Part shown: piece after piece, positions 24,995-33,117 of the stretch | Position numbering within the stretch: position 1 is the first letter of the stretch | How the letters are laid out: each line of letters starts with the position of its first letter | Assembly (NCBI GenBank): GCA_963810775.1 | Contig: CAWEOT010000014.1 | Span: 395,688-459,687 of the forward strand | Source: DATBVX01 sp963810775 | GTDB taxonomy: Bacteria; Pseudomonadota; Gammaproteobacteria; Steroidobacterales; Steroidobacteraceae | Length of the DNA stretch: 64,000 bases | Direction of reading: 5' to 3' | The notes under the pieces: generated by a model | Seen by the model: only the letters and a program-made list of their open reading frames with translations | Databases searched by the model: none | What the model was told of the DNA's origin: nothing | Translations under genes and position numbers: made by a program

Positions 24995-26210
24995 TGTGCT
25001 CATCATCGGTGCCGGGCCAGCGGGCGCGATTGCCGGCGCACTGCTGGCTCGCCGGGGCTACGCGGTGCTGGTGCTCGAAAGGCAGAAGTTCCCGCGCTTT
25101 TCGATCGGCGAGAGCCTGCTTGCCAACAGCATGCAGTTCATCGAGGAGGCCGGCATGCTGGACGCAGTGCTGGCGGGCGGATTCCAGTTCAAGAACGGCG
25201 CTGCTTTCGTACGCGACGGCGAATACTCGGACTACAACTTCTCACAGAAGAGCGCTGCCGGGTACAGCTACACCTTTCAGGTGCCACGCGCCGACTTCGA
25301 CAAGGTACTCGCGGACGAAGCGGCGCGGCAGGGCGCTGAGATCCGCTACGAAGTGGAAATCAACGCGGTGGATTTTTCCGGCGCGTCGCCGCAGGTCACG
25401 GCGCGCGATCCTGCCGGTGAGCAGTCGCAGCATCGGGCACGGTTCGTGCTCGATGCCAGCGGTTTCGGACGCACGCTCCCGCGGCTCCTGAACCTCGAAC
25501 GTCCGTCCGATTTTCCAGTGCGCGCGGCGCTGTTCACCCACATCGAGGATCACGTCGAAGCGGGTGCATTCGATCGCCAGAAGATTCGGGTCAGCATCCA
25601 TCCGCGTGAGCGCGAAGTCTGGTACTGGCTGATACCGTTCTCAAATGGCCGCAGCTCCCTCGGCGTCGTCGCCTCCCGCGAGTTTCACCAGCGCTACCAG
25701 GGGACCACCAGCGAGCGTCTTTGGCAGATCGTGGGCGAAGAGCCCTCGCTCGCGAAGTTGCTGTCGCAGGCACGACCCGTGGCGCAAGTGGGAGAGATCG
25801 TCGGCTATGCCGCCAACGTGACCAGGCTGCACGGCGCTGGGTTCGCGCTACTCGGCAACGCCGCGGAGTTCCTCGATCCGGTGTTTTCCTCGGGCGTTAC
25901 GATTGCCATGCAGTCCGCGAGTCTCGCTGCGCGTGCCATCGACCGGCAGTTGCGCGGTGAAACCGTGGACTGGAGCGCCGAGTTCGACGCGCCGCTCAAG
26001 TACGGTGTGGAAACCTTCCGGGCTTTCGTGACCAGCTGGTATGACGGCACTCTTCAGGACGTCATCTTCTACCCTCGCCAGGAGGAACAGATTCGCCGCC
26101 ACATCTGTTCGGTACTGGCCGGCTACGCCTGGGACACCGCCAATCCGTACACCGGCATGCATGCGCAACGACGTCTCAATGCGCTGGCGAGATTGTGCCG
26201 GGATGCATAG
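24987..26210 (+). CDS. FAD-dependent oxidoreductase with flavin-halogenase motifs
   Basis: A 407-residue flavoprotein of the tryptophan-halogenase-like/geranylgeranyl-reductase-like group. It has the FAD-binding IIGAGPAGAIAGALLARRG at residue 6, RFSIGESLLANS, a lysine at about 69 in FQFKNGAAF, the WXWXIP motif at 212-217 (VWYWLIPF), and LLGNAAEFLDPVFSSGVTIA. GXGXXG, the IGES block and WXWXIP together are hallmarks of flavin-dependent halogenases. Xanthomonadin pigments are brominated aryl polyenes and their clusters carry such a gene, so a halogenating role is plausible; a plain oxidoreductase is the alternative. ATG 24987 overlaps the MMPL stop by 8 bp. Confidence 0.83.
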   Translation: MADVLIIGAGPAGAIAGALLARRGYAVLVLERQKFPRFSIGESLLANSMQFIEEAGMLDAVLAGGFQFKNGAAFVRDGEYSDYNFSQKSAAGYSYTFQVPRADFDKVLADEAARQGAEIRYEVEINAVDFSGASPQVTARDPAGEQSQHRARFVLDASGFGRTLPRLLNLERPSDFPVRAALFTHIEDHVEAGAFDRQKIRVSIHPREREVWYWLIPFSNGRSSLGVVASREFHQRYQGTTSERLWQIVGEEPSLAKLLSQARPVAQVGEIVGYAANVTRLHGAGFALLGNAAEFLDPVFSSGVTIAMQSASLAARAIDRQLRGETVDWSAEFDAPLKYGVETFRAFVTSWYDGTLQDVIFYPRQEEQIRRHICSVLAGYAWDTANPYTGMHAQRRLNALARLCRDA

Positions 26211-26769
26211 GGCAACCCTGATCGCGATGCTTGCCGTCTGCAGCGCGTCATGCGCAAACAATCCCCCGGGGCAGGAAAAGGCGCCGGCCGTCAGTTCCTG
26301 GCAGCTGCTGCCCCCGTCAACGCTGGGCGCTGCACGGCAGGTGAGTCAGCGGCTGCATGCCGCCTATGGCGAGCGCGAAATCATCTTGGACTGTGTCGTG
26401 AGCGTGAATGCAGAACATCTGACTGTGATCGGGCTCGTGCCTGGCGGACCCAGGATGTTCACAATCGACTACGATGGCCGCACGGTGAGCGCGCAGAGGA
26501 ATAGCGGGGTGCCCGAGGCGCTGCAGCCGGAACTCCTCCTCAACGACCTGCAGCTCACGCTCTGGCCACGATCGGCGCTGCAACAGGCGCTCGAGCACAC
26601 GAGCTGGGCGGTAGCAGAACCGGACCCTCGTACCCGACGCCTGACACGAGACGGCAGACTGGTCGCCGAAGTGCACTACGCGACAGCTGATCCCTGGACG
26701 GGCCGTGCCTGGCTGGTGAACTTCGACCGCGGCTATTCGATCACGATCGATTCGCAGCCGCTCGAATGA
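26203..26769 (+). CDS. apeN: DUF3261-type lipoprotein of the aryl-polyene cluster (ApeN-like)
   Basis: A 188-residue exported protein with a short hydrophobic leader (MHRATLIAMLAVCSASC) ending in a cysteine that would be a lipid-attachment site, although the lipobox is degenerate (SASC). The mature part has the DUF3261 pattern: REIILDCVVSVNAEHLTVIG, MFTIDYDGRTVSAQR, LLNDLQLTLWPRSAL. Such lipoproteins occur next to the MMPL exporter in APE loci and probably act at the outer membrane in pigment placement. Overlaps the flavoprotein stop by 8 bp and the next start by 4 bp. Confidence 0.82.
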   Translation: MHRATLIAMLAVCSASCANNPPGQEKAPAVSSWQLLPPSTLGAARQVSQRLHAAYGEREIILDCVVSVNAEHLTVIGLVPGGPRMFTIDYDGRTVSAQRNSGVPEALQPELLLNDLQLTLWPRSALQQALEHTSWAVAEPDPRTRRLTRDGRLVAEVHYATADPWTGRAWLVNFDRGYSITIDSQPLE

Positions 26770-27263
26770 TGCGCGGCGCCGGTGTGGTGACGATGGGAAG
26801 CAAGTCCTTGCAGATTCCGATCGCAGAACTGATCCTGCAGCGCGACGACATGCTGCTGATCGATTGCTTGCATGATTACGGGGCCGAGTACGTGGAGGTC
26901 GGAGCCAAGGTGGCAGCGCGTCATCCTCTGGTCGATGAGCAACGTGGCATGCCCGCCTGGGTGGGCATCGAGATGATGGCGCAGGCGGTTTCGGTATTCT
27001 CGGGACTCGAGTTGCGCGCCCAGGGGTTGCCGCCGCGAATCGGGCTGCTGCTCGGGGCGCGTCTTTACGAAGCACGGGTGCCATTCTTCCGCGTCGAGGC
27101 CAGGCTGAAGGTGCGCGCGGTGCTTTCGCTGCGCGATACGCAAGGATTGGGCGTATTCGAGTGCACGATTCGCGAGCGCGATGAGCTGCTCGCGCGAGGG
27201 CAGGTCAAGGGGTTCGTGCCGCAAGACATCGATGAATTCCTGAGGTCCGGCGCATATGGCTGA
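26766..27263 (+). CDS. apeP: ApeP-like 3-hydroxyacyl-ACP dehydratase
   Basis: A 165-residue hotdog protein of the ApeP family: LILQRDDMLLIDCLHDYG, then RHPLVDEQRGMPAWVGIEMM and AQAVSVFSGLELRAQG. It is intact, unlike the paralogue at 13388-13847. ApeP pairs with ApeI to dehydrate the growing polyene. A start a few codons downstream (ATG 26793, MGSKSLQIPIAE) is equally likely. Stop overlaps the reductase start by 8 bp, giving the canonical order lipoprotein-dehydratase-reductase-ketosynthase. Confidence 0.88.
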   Translation: MMRGAGVVTMGSKSLQIPIAELILQRDDMLLIDCLHDYGAEYVEVGAKVAARHPLVDEQRGMPAWVGIEMMAQAVSVFSGLELRAQGLPPRIGLLLGARLYEARVPFFRVEARLKVRAVLSLRDTQGLGVFECTIRERDELLARGQVKGFVPQDIDEFLRSGAYG

Positions 27264-27981
27264 ATGGGTGCTGGTCACGGGATCCAGTCGCGGCATAGGC
27301 GCGGCGATCGCACGCCGCCTGGCGCGCGATGGCTACAACCTCGTGCTCCATTGCCGCAGCGACCGAGCGGCCGCCGAAGCGGTAGCGAATGAGATCCTGG
27401 CTGCGGGTGCCGAGACGCGGATCCTGCAGTTCGACATCGCCGATCGCGCGAGCACCCGATCGATTCTGAACGCTGACGTTGAAACGCATGGCGCCTACTA
27501 CGGTGTGGTTTGCAATGCCGGCATCGCCAGAGACGGCGCTTTTCCCGCGTTGTCCGACGAGGACTGGGACGGGGTGCTGCGAACCAATCTCGATGGCTTC
27601 TATAACGTGGTGCAGCCGCTGGTGATGCCGATGATCCGCCGCCGCAAAGCCGGGCGAATTGTGACGCTGTCCTCAGTTTCGGGAGTCATCGGCAATCGCG
27701 GCCAGGTCAACTACAGCGCTGCCAAGGCCGGTATAATCGGCGCCACCAAGGCGCTCGCCGTGGAACTGGCGAGCCGTGCAATCACCGTCAATTGCGTGGC
27801 ACCAGGACTCATCCGCACCGCAATGAGTGCAGATGCTCCGATAGAAGAAGTGCTGAAGATGATTCCCGCGCAACGGGTCGGAGAACCCGATGAAGTCGCC
27901 GCGGTGGTGAGCTTCCTCATGTCCGAATCGGCATCCTATGTCACCCGCCAGGTGATCGGCGTCAACGGCGGGATGTGCTGA
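27256..27981 (+). CDS. apeQ: 3-ketoacyl-ACP reductase (ApeQ/FabG-like)
   Basis: Short-chain dehydrogenase/reductase of 241 residues reducing 3-ketoacyl-ACP with NADPH. The Rossmann motif VTGSSRGIGAAIARRLARDG, CNAGIARDG (NNAG position), catalytic Ser in LSSVSGVIGNRGQ and YSAAKAGIIG (Tyr-XXX-Lys) are all present, and ITVNCVAPGLIRTAM is typical of FabG. Its place between the ApeP-like and ApeR-like genes identifies it as the pathway's own reductase. The stop overlaps the following ATG (TGATG). Confidence 0.93.
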   Translation: MAEWVLVTGSSRGIGAAIARRLARDGYNLVLHCRSDRAAAEAVANEILAAGAETRILQFDIADRASTRSILNADVETHGAYYGVVCNAGIARDGAFPALSDEDWDGVLRTNLDGFYNVVQPLVMPMIRRRKAGRIVTLSSVSGVIGNRGQVNYSAAKAGIIGATKALAVELASRAITVNCVAPGLIRTAMSADAPIEEVLKMIPAQRVGEPDEVAAVVSFLMSESASYVTRQVIGVNGGMC

Positions 27982-29222
27982 TGAAGAGCAATGGCTCACG
28001 CCGGGTGGCCGTCACCGGCCTGGGCGGCATTACCTCGATCGGACAGAGCTGGGCCGAAATCGAACGGAGCCTGCACGCCAATGCCAGCGGCATCGAACGC
28101 ATGCCCGAGTGGGCGCGCTACTCTGAGCTCAACACCCGGCTCGGCGGCCCGGTGCACAAGTTCAGCGCGCCGGCTCATTTCACGCGCAAGGTGACCCGTT
28201 CCATGGGGCGGGTGTCGCTGCTCGCGACGTGTGCGACGGAGATCGCCCTGACGCAATCCGGTCTGCTCGAAGATGACTCGATCCGCGATGGCCGCATGGG
28301 TGTGGCGTACGGGTCCTCCACTGGCAGTACTGAAGCGGTGCGCGATTTCGGCGCCATGCTGTCGACCGGCAGCATGGGCAACATCAACGCGACGACCTAT
28401 CTCAGGATGATGCCGCACACCACTGCGGCCAATATCGGCGTGTATTTCGGCCTCAAGGGTCGCGTCATTCCTGCCTCGAGTGCCTGCACCTCCGGCAGCC
28501 ACTCGATCGGCTATGCCTACGAATCCATCAAGCATGGCAAGCAGCTCATGATGGTTGCGGGCGGCGCCGAGGAGCTGTGCGTGAGCGAGGCGGCCGTGTT
28601 CGATACCCTGTTCGCTACCAGCACGCGCAACGAGATGCCCAAGACGACGCCGCGGCCTTTCGATCGGGACCGGGACGGCCTCGTGATCGGGGAAGGTGCC
28701 TGCACGCTGGTGCTCGAAGATCTCGAGCACGCGGTCGCGCGCGGTGCGCGCATTCATGCCGAGATCGTCGGGTTCGGCAGCAATTCGGACGGCGATCACC
28801 TGACGCATCCGAATACCCACACGATGCAACGCGCCATGGAGCTCGCGCTCGAAGATGCGGGTGTCCCTGCCGCAGTCGTCGGTTACGTCAATGCTCATGC
28901 GACGGCCACCGAACAGGGCGACATCGCTGAAACCCATGCGACCGCGCGCTTGTTCGGGTCGCGCGTGCCGGTAAGCTCTCTCAAGGGCCACATCGGCCAC
29001 ACGCTCGGCGCTTGCGGAGCGATCGAGAGCTGGGTGACCATCCAGATGCTGAATTCGGACTGGTACGCGCCGACCCTCAATCTCGAGAACGTCGACGAGC
29101 GCTGCGGTGAGCTCGACTACATCGCGCGCGACGGCCGCCGTGCCCAGTGCGAATACGCGATGAACAACAACTTCGCTTTCGGTGGCATCAACACCTCACT
29201 GTTGTTCCGCCGGATGAGTTGA
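27981..29222 (+). CDS. apeR: 3-ketoacyl-ACP synthase (ApeR-like)
   Basis: A 413-residue FabF-type condensing enzyme, intact. Catalytic Cys is in IPASSACTSGSHSIGYAYE; the two histidines are in NAHATATEQGD and SLKGHIGHTLGACG. The C-terminal gating FAFGGINTSLLF is normal. As the last gene of the rightward arm after the reductase it fits ApeR, which in E. coli works as a homodimer in the first condensations. Start ATG overlaps the reductase stop. Because the ApeO-like ketosynthase is frameshifted, this is the only intact ketosynthase in the window. Confidence 0.92.
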   Translation: MKSNGSRRVAVTGLGGITSIGQSWAEIERSLHANASGIERMPEWARYSELNTRLGGPVHKFSAPAHFTRKVTRSMGRVSLLATCATEIALTQSGLLEDDSIRDGRMGVAYGSSTGSTEAVRDFGAMLSTGSMGNINATTYLRMMPHTTAANIGVYFGLKGRVIPASSACTSGSHSIGYAYESIKHGKQLMMVAGGAEELCVSEAAVFDTLFATSTRNEMPKTTPRPFDRDRDGLVIGEGACTLVLEDLEHAVARGARIHAEIVGFGSNSDGDHLTHPNTHTMQRAMELALEDAGVPAAVVGYVNAHATATEQGDIAETHATARLFGSRVPVSSLKGHIGHTLGACGAIESWVTIQMLNSDWYAPTLNLENVDERCGELDYIARDGRRAQCEYAMNNNFAFGGINTSLLFRRMS

Positions 29223-29258
29223 GGCGTCACAGGGTCAAACAACAGTCGGGGGCAGACC

Positions 29259-29696
29259 ATGCGCATGAAGAGGATGCCGACAGTCATGTTCGGAGCGATG
29301 CTTGTGATCAGTGTGGCGCAGGCCCGCGATACGCACCTGAAGCTGCCTATCAAGGACGCGATGGCGACCGCGGACTACCAGGCCAAGGTTGATCAGAACA
29401 TCAAGCTGTTCTTCGGCGCACAGGAGCACCCGAAGCCGGCGCAGAGCTTCGGCACCATCAAGACCAACAAGAAGACCAACTTCTTCAACAAGTCCGACAA
29501 GGAAGGCTGCGAGTGGGTGTTTCTCTCGGCCATCCTGGCGTTGCAGAACGCGGCGCGCGAGCGCGGTGGCGACGCAGTGATCAACATCAAGAGCAACTAT
29601 AAGAACGTCGAGTTCACGAGCGAAACCGAATACGAATGTGGCGCGGGAGCCGTGACGGGCGGCGTCGCGTTCGTCGGCGAGATCGTCAAGCTTTGA
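29259..29696 (+). CDS. Small exported protein of unknown function
   Basis: A 145-residue protein with an N-terminal export signal (MKRMPTVMFGAMLVISVAQA). The mature part is Lys/Asn-rich (KTNKKTNFFNKSDKEGCEWV) with two cysteines that could form a disulfide, and a glycine-rich C-terminus (GAGAVTGGVAFVGEIVKL). Similar small proteins are often mislabelled as an excinuclease subunit in databases; nothing here suggests ATP or DNA binding. It starts 37 bp after the last APE gene and could be co-transcribed. A start at ATG 29265 is also possible. Confidence 0.75.
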   Translation: MRMKRMPTVMFGAMLVISVAQARDTHLKLPIKDAMATADYQAKVDQNIKLFFGAQEHPKPAQSFGTIKTNKKTNFFNKSDKEGCEWVFLSAILALQNAARERGGDAVINIKSNYKNVEFTSETEYECGAGAVTGGVAFVGEIVKL

Positions 29697-29741
29697 GCTG
29701 CTGCTCAGAGTAACTGCAAGAAAGCTCGCCGGACACTCCTC

Positions 29742-30506
29742 ATGCAGTCCGATTTCCTGCGCGCCGCGCTGCAGGCGGCTGAAGCCGCCGCCGAACTCAT
29801 CAAGCCGCTGTACCAGAGCAATCTCGAGGTGCGCACCAAGGCCGACAAGTCGCCGGTCACGGTGGCGGACGTGCAGGCCGAGAAGCTCATCCGCGCACTC
29901 CTCGAAGAGCGCTTCCCCGCGCATGGCTTCTACGGCGAGGAGACGGGCGAGCGCGATCGTGACGCGGAATATCTGTGGCTCGTCGATCCGATCGATGGCA
30001 CCAAGGCGTTCGTGCGTGAATACGCGATGTTCTCGACCCAGATCGCGCTCATGCACCGTGGCGAGCTGATTGTTGGCGTATCGATCGCACCCGTCTATGG
30101 CGAGCTGGCCTACGCCGAGAAAGGCGGCGGTGCGTGGCTCAACGGGCGGCAGATCCACGTGAGCGAGATCGAACGCATCGAGGACGCATCGGTGTCCACC
30201 GGCAATCTCAAATCATTGGCGCGCGGCGGGCAATGGGCCGCGTATGGCGGCATCGTCGCGCGCGCAGACCGCATCCGCGGCTACGGGGATTTCCTCCACT
30301 ACCACCTGCTGGCTTCAGGGCGAATCGATGCAGCGCTCGAGTCGGACGTGAACATTCTCGACATCGCTGCGCTGGCGGTGATCGTGGAAGAAGCGGGCGG
30401 GCGCTTCACGGATCTCGACGGCAAGCCGGTGTCGCTCGGCATCGAGAGCGTGCTCGCGAGTAACGGGCACTTGCACGCTGCGCTGCTCGCCGCGCTCGCT
30501 CACTGA
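29742..30506 (+). CDS. Inositol-monophosphatase-family phosphatase (HisN/CysQ-like)
   Basis: A 254-residue Mg-dependent phosphatase. Metal-site motifs are present: FYGEETGERD (Glu), LWLVDPIDGTKAFVRE (DPIDGT) and the C-terminal ALESDVNILDIAALAVIVEE region. The second half resembles the HisN-type histidinol-phosphate phosphatase more than SuhB, but CysQ-type 3'-phosphoadenosine phosphatase cannot be excluded. No other his or cys gene is nearby. It is convergent with the ABC ATPase gene. Confidence 0.85.
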   Translation: MQSDFLRAALQAAEAAAELIKPLYQSNLEVRTKADKSPVTVADVQAEKLIRALLEERFPAHGFYGEETGERDRDAEYLWLVDPIDGTKAFVREYAMFSTQIALMHRGELIVGVSIAPVYGELAYAEKGGGAWLNGRQIHVSEIERIEDASVSTGNLKSLARGGQWAAYGGIVARADRIRGYGDFLHYHLLASGRIDAALESDVNILDIAALAVIVEEAGGRFTDLDGKPVSLGIESVLASNGHLHAALLAALAH

Positions 30507-30586
30507 TCGGCGCGGAAGAACTCAGGACCACGGCGATGTCGAGTATCGCGACGGGAAGCGCGAGCGGCTCGTTCATTGACTGCTTT

Positions 30587-31384
30587 TCACTCGTTGACAA
30601 ACACGCGCCGGCCCCGGAACTCGAGTTCGTGTACTGGCGTGCGGTACAGGCGCGAGAGATTCACAGTGTCGAGGACCAGCGCGACCGGGCCGAAGTTCCA
30701 GCTTCCATCGCCGTACAGGAGCAGCGCCTGGTCGGCGAGGCGCGCCGCGAGCGTCGCGTCGTGCAGGCTCGCGATCACCGCCCGCCCGGCGTCAGCGCGC
30801 GAGCGGAAGCTTTGCAGCACTTCGATCTGGTGATGTGGATCGAGATGATTGGTAGCCTCATCCAGCAGGAACACGGCCGGGTCCTGCGTGAGGATCGTGG
30901 CGATGGCGAGGCGGCGGCGCTCACCACCGGACAGAGTGTCTATGGCGCGGTCTTCGCGCTCGGCGAGATCGACTTCCCTCAGCGCAGCGCGCGCAAGGGT
31001 CGCATCCGCTTCGCCTTCCCATTGCCAGAACTCCAGGTGTGGATGCCGGCCGATGAGCACGGATTCGAGCACCGTGGAGGGAAACGGATCTTCGCTCGAC
31101 TGGGCAAGTAGCCCAAGCGCGCGCGCCAGTTCGCGTCGTGGCCATTCCCTGAGGTCGCGATCGCCGAGACGCACGCTACCCGCCGCCGGAGGACGCAAGC
31201 CTGCGAGAGTATGCAAGGTGAGGGTCTTGCCGACGCCGTTCTCACCCAACACTGCGATGAACTCACCCGCTGCGACCGAGAATTCCAGATCCTGCACCAG
31301 GCGACGCCGTGCTACTTCGACGCACAGGCCCGCGACGGTCAGGGTCAGTGCAGGTTGCCCGGTGGCTCGAAGGTCGGCATTCAC
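30587..31384 (-). CDS. btuD: ABC transporter ATPase, probable BtuD for cobalamin
   Basis: A 265-residue ATP-binding cassette protein: Walker A VLGENGVGKTLTLHTLAG, Q-loop region LGLLAQSSEDPF, signature TLSGGERRRLAIATIL, Walker B VFLLDEATNHLD and the switch His in IASLHDATLA. The sequence is of the FecE/BtuD/HmuV type that pairs with FecCD-like permeases. The only such permease in the window is at 38998, 7.6 kb away on the same strand, and a BtuF lies at 9262. The BtuD assignment is therefore by family and context; iron-chelate transport is the alternative. GTG start overlaps the peptidase stop. Confidence 0.75.
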   Translation of the reverse strand: MNADLRATGQPALTLTVAGLCVEVARRRLVQDLEFSVAAGEFIAVLGENGVGKTLTLHTLAGLRPPAAGSVRLGDRDLREWPRRELARALGLLAQSSEDPFPSTVLESVLIGRHPHLEFWQWEGEADATLARAALREVDLAEREDRAIDTLSGGERRRLAIATILTQDPAVFLLDEATNHLDPHHQIEVLQSFRSRADAGRAVIASLHDATLAARLADQALLLYGDGSWNFGPVALVLDTVNLSRLYRTPVHELEFRGRRVFVNE

Positions 31385-32157
31385 GGTGAGCGGGCCCAGT
31401 TGATTTCCTGAGCGGTTTTCGGCCCGATTACGACACTGCGCAGGCTGTCGGGCATCTCCCATTCGGTCTCACTCAGCATGCGCCTGCCGGCCATGATCTC
31501 CGCCTGCTCCTGAGGTACCAGCGGCGTGCGCTGTGGATCGGCATAACCGTCGGGAAATTGTGGCTGGTCGTTCGCCAGATCGTACTTGTCGGTCGCGCCG
31601 ACGGTATGCAGGAACTCATGTGCGATGACGATGTTGTTGCCCGCGGTCATCGCAGGATCTGCAAACGCATAGACCACACCGAGCAGTCCCTTCTGTAGTC
31701 CCAGGGAGTGTGGCACCGAGTTGGTGAGCTGAGGATCGTGATAGAGCACGAACATGTCGATGTCAGGCGGTGCGCGCTTCTCAGCACGCGTCGCGCTCCA
31801 TGCCCAGTAACGCAAGCGCAGGCTCCAGGCGGCACGGCTCAGCAGACTGGCATTGGGTTCGAGTTTCGGAGGCAGTTCGCGCAGCTCACCGTAAAGGCGC
31901 ACGCGTGCGGGCTCGGTAAGGGTCAACCCGTAGTGCTGCGCCTGCGCCGCCAGGAATGATCCGACGGGCGCGAACGTCTCCTCGGTCAATGAATCGACAT
32001 AGCGCCTCGTTGCCGTACTCTCGTCGGCCGCGATCGGATGGACTGCGACCCAGAGCGGCTGGTCCCAATCCGTGCTGCGTGCGTGCGCGAGGTAGGCACC
32101 GGTGGCGACGAATGCCAGGATGAGCAGCAGAATCGTGATTCGTATCGCACGAAACAC
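31381..32157 (-). CDS. Membrane-anchored putative zinc metallopeptidase
   Basis: A 258-residue protein with one N-terminal transmembrane helix (ITILLLILAFVATGAYLAHA) and a periplasmic domain holding a gluzincin-like motif HEFLHTVGATDKYD (HEXXH with downstream acidic residues). It also contains VLYHDPQLTNSVPHSLGLQK. Substrate and partners are unknown. It lies 4 bp after the short CPXCG gene and overlaps the ABC ATPase start, so these minus-strand genes from pdxH to btuD probably form one transcript. Confidence 0.75.
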   Translation of the reverse strand: MFRAIRITILLLILAFVATGAYLAHARSTDWDQPLWVAVHPIAADESTATRRYVDSLTEETFAPVGSFLAAQAQHYGLTLTEPARVRLYGELRELPPKLEPNASLLSRAAWSLRLRYWAWSATRAEKRAPPDIDMFVLYHDPQLTNSVPHSLGLQKGLLGVVYAFADPAMTAGNNIVIAHEFLHTVGATDKYDLANDQPQFPDGYADPQRTPLVPQEQAEIMAGRRMLSETEWEMPDSLRSVVIGPKTAQEINWARSP

Positions 32158-32161
32158 GCTG

Positions 32162-32350
32162 TCATTCCGCAGCGGCTTCGACGTCCATCACTTCGCCACC
32201 GGCCGCGTTGACCGTGATGGTGATGGGCCGGCAGCACACGCTGCAATCCTCGATGTACGACTGCGTCGGCTCGCTCGCATCGATCACGATCTCGATATCC
32301 TCCCCGCAGTGCGGGCAGGCGATCGTGCGCGTGTCTATCAGCGAAGGCAC
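32162..32350 (-). CDS. CPXCG-motif small cysteine-rich protein
   Basis: A 62-residue protein from GTG 32350 with two zinc-ribbon-like cysteine pairs, ACPHCGEDIEI and DCSVCCRPI, followed by an acidic tail (GGEVMDVEAAAE). It belongs to a family known only by its CPXCG motif; a metal-binding or RNA/protein-interaction role is a guess. The open frame runs further upstream, but the residues before 32350 overlap pdxH and are not family-like. It begins one base after the pdxH stop. Confidence 0.8.
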   Translation of the reverse strand: MPSLIDTRTIACPHCGEDIEIVIDASEPTQSYIEDCSVCCRPITITVNAAGGEVMDVEAAAE

Positions 32351-32351
32351 G

Positions 32352-33050
32352 TCAGGGCTGCAGCCGCGTGGCATGCCAGGGACTGGCGGCGAATGTGTGC
32401 GCATCGATGGCAGTGAGTTTGCGTTCCCAGCGCGCCCGATCGTGGATGCGATGCTCGCCCTGCACCCAGAGCTCCGCAGCTTCAGCCCAGAGTCGATAGC
32501 CGCCCCAATGGGGCGGCCGCGGCAATTGAACTGCGTGCTCATTCGTGGAGGGCGATTCCAGCGCATTCGGAGTACCGAATTGCTGGCTGACGCGGCGCAC
32601 AGCGTGCAGCAGCTCGGCGCGGGACTCGACCGGTTCGCTCTGCCGGCTGGCCCACGCCCCGAGCTGCCGCTGCCAGGAGCGCGTAGCGAAGTAAGTGTCG
32701 CTCTCGAGCGCAGTCGCTTTCACGATCGGCCCTTCGATTCGCAGTTGTCGCTGCAGGGTGTCCCAGTGCAGAACGGCCGCGCCGCGTGGCCGAGCATCGA
32801 TCTCGCGTCCCTTACGGGAGTGGTAGTTGGTATAGAAGAGGATATAGCCAGGCGCGGCAACGATCGTCTTGCAGAGTACGACCCGTGCCGACGGTCGGGA
32901 CTGCTCATCGACAGTGGCCAGCACCATTGCATCAGGATTCGGCAGGGCGCGCCGCTCCCAGGCTTCCTTGAGCCACGCTGCGGCCAGTGGCATCGGGTCA
33001 TCCGGCAGGGGATCGGGCAACATCTGCACGGATGCATTCATGCGTCCCAT
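32352..33050 (-). CDS. pdxH: Pyridoxamine 5'-phosphate oxidase
   Basis: FMN enzyme that oxidises pyridoxine or pyridoxamine phosphate to PLP. The 232-residue product shows the FMN-binding region (ARVVLCKTIVAAPGYILFYT, SRKGREIDARPRGAAV), the FATRSWQRQLGAWASRQSE block and the C-terminal PHWGGYRL, WVQGEHRIHDR and WHATRLQP signatures. ATG 33050 sits 9 bases after ggaggggg; ATG 33041 three codons later is the alternative. PLP made here would serve bioA and other aminotransferases. Confidence 0.95.
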   Translation of the reverse strand: MGRMNASVQMLPDPLPDDPMPLAAAWLKEAWERRALPNPDAMVLATVDEQSRPSARVVLCKTIVAAPGYILFYTNYHSRKGREIDARPRGAAVLHWDTLQRQLRIEGPIVKATALESDTYFATRSWQRQLGAWASRQSEPVESRAELLHAVRRVSQQFGTPNALESPSTNEHAVQLPRPPHWGGYRLWAEAAELWVQGEHRIHDRARWERKLTAIDAHTFAASPWHATRLQP

Positions 33051-33117
33051 ACTAGCGTGCCCCCTCCGATTGCCGCCAGAATGCGCGCCTCTTGATCGTT
33101 CCGCCGAGGGGCTCCGC

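Noticed and set aside
29259..29696. Annotation as excinuclease ABC subunit A
   Set aside because: The 145-residue exported protein has no Walker, zinc or UvrA motifs; the name is a known mislabel for similar small proteins.
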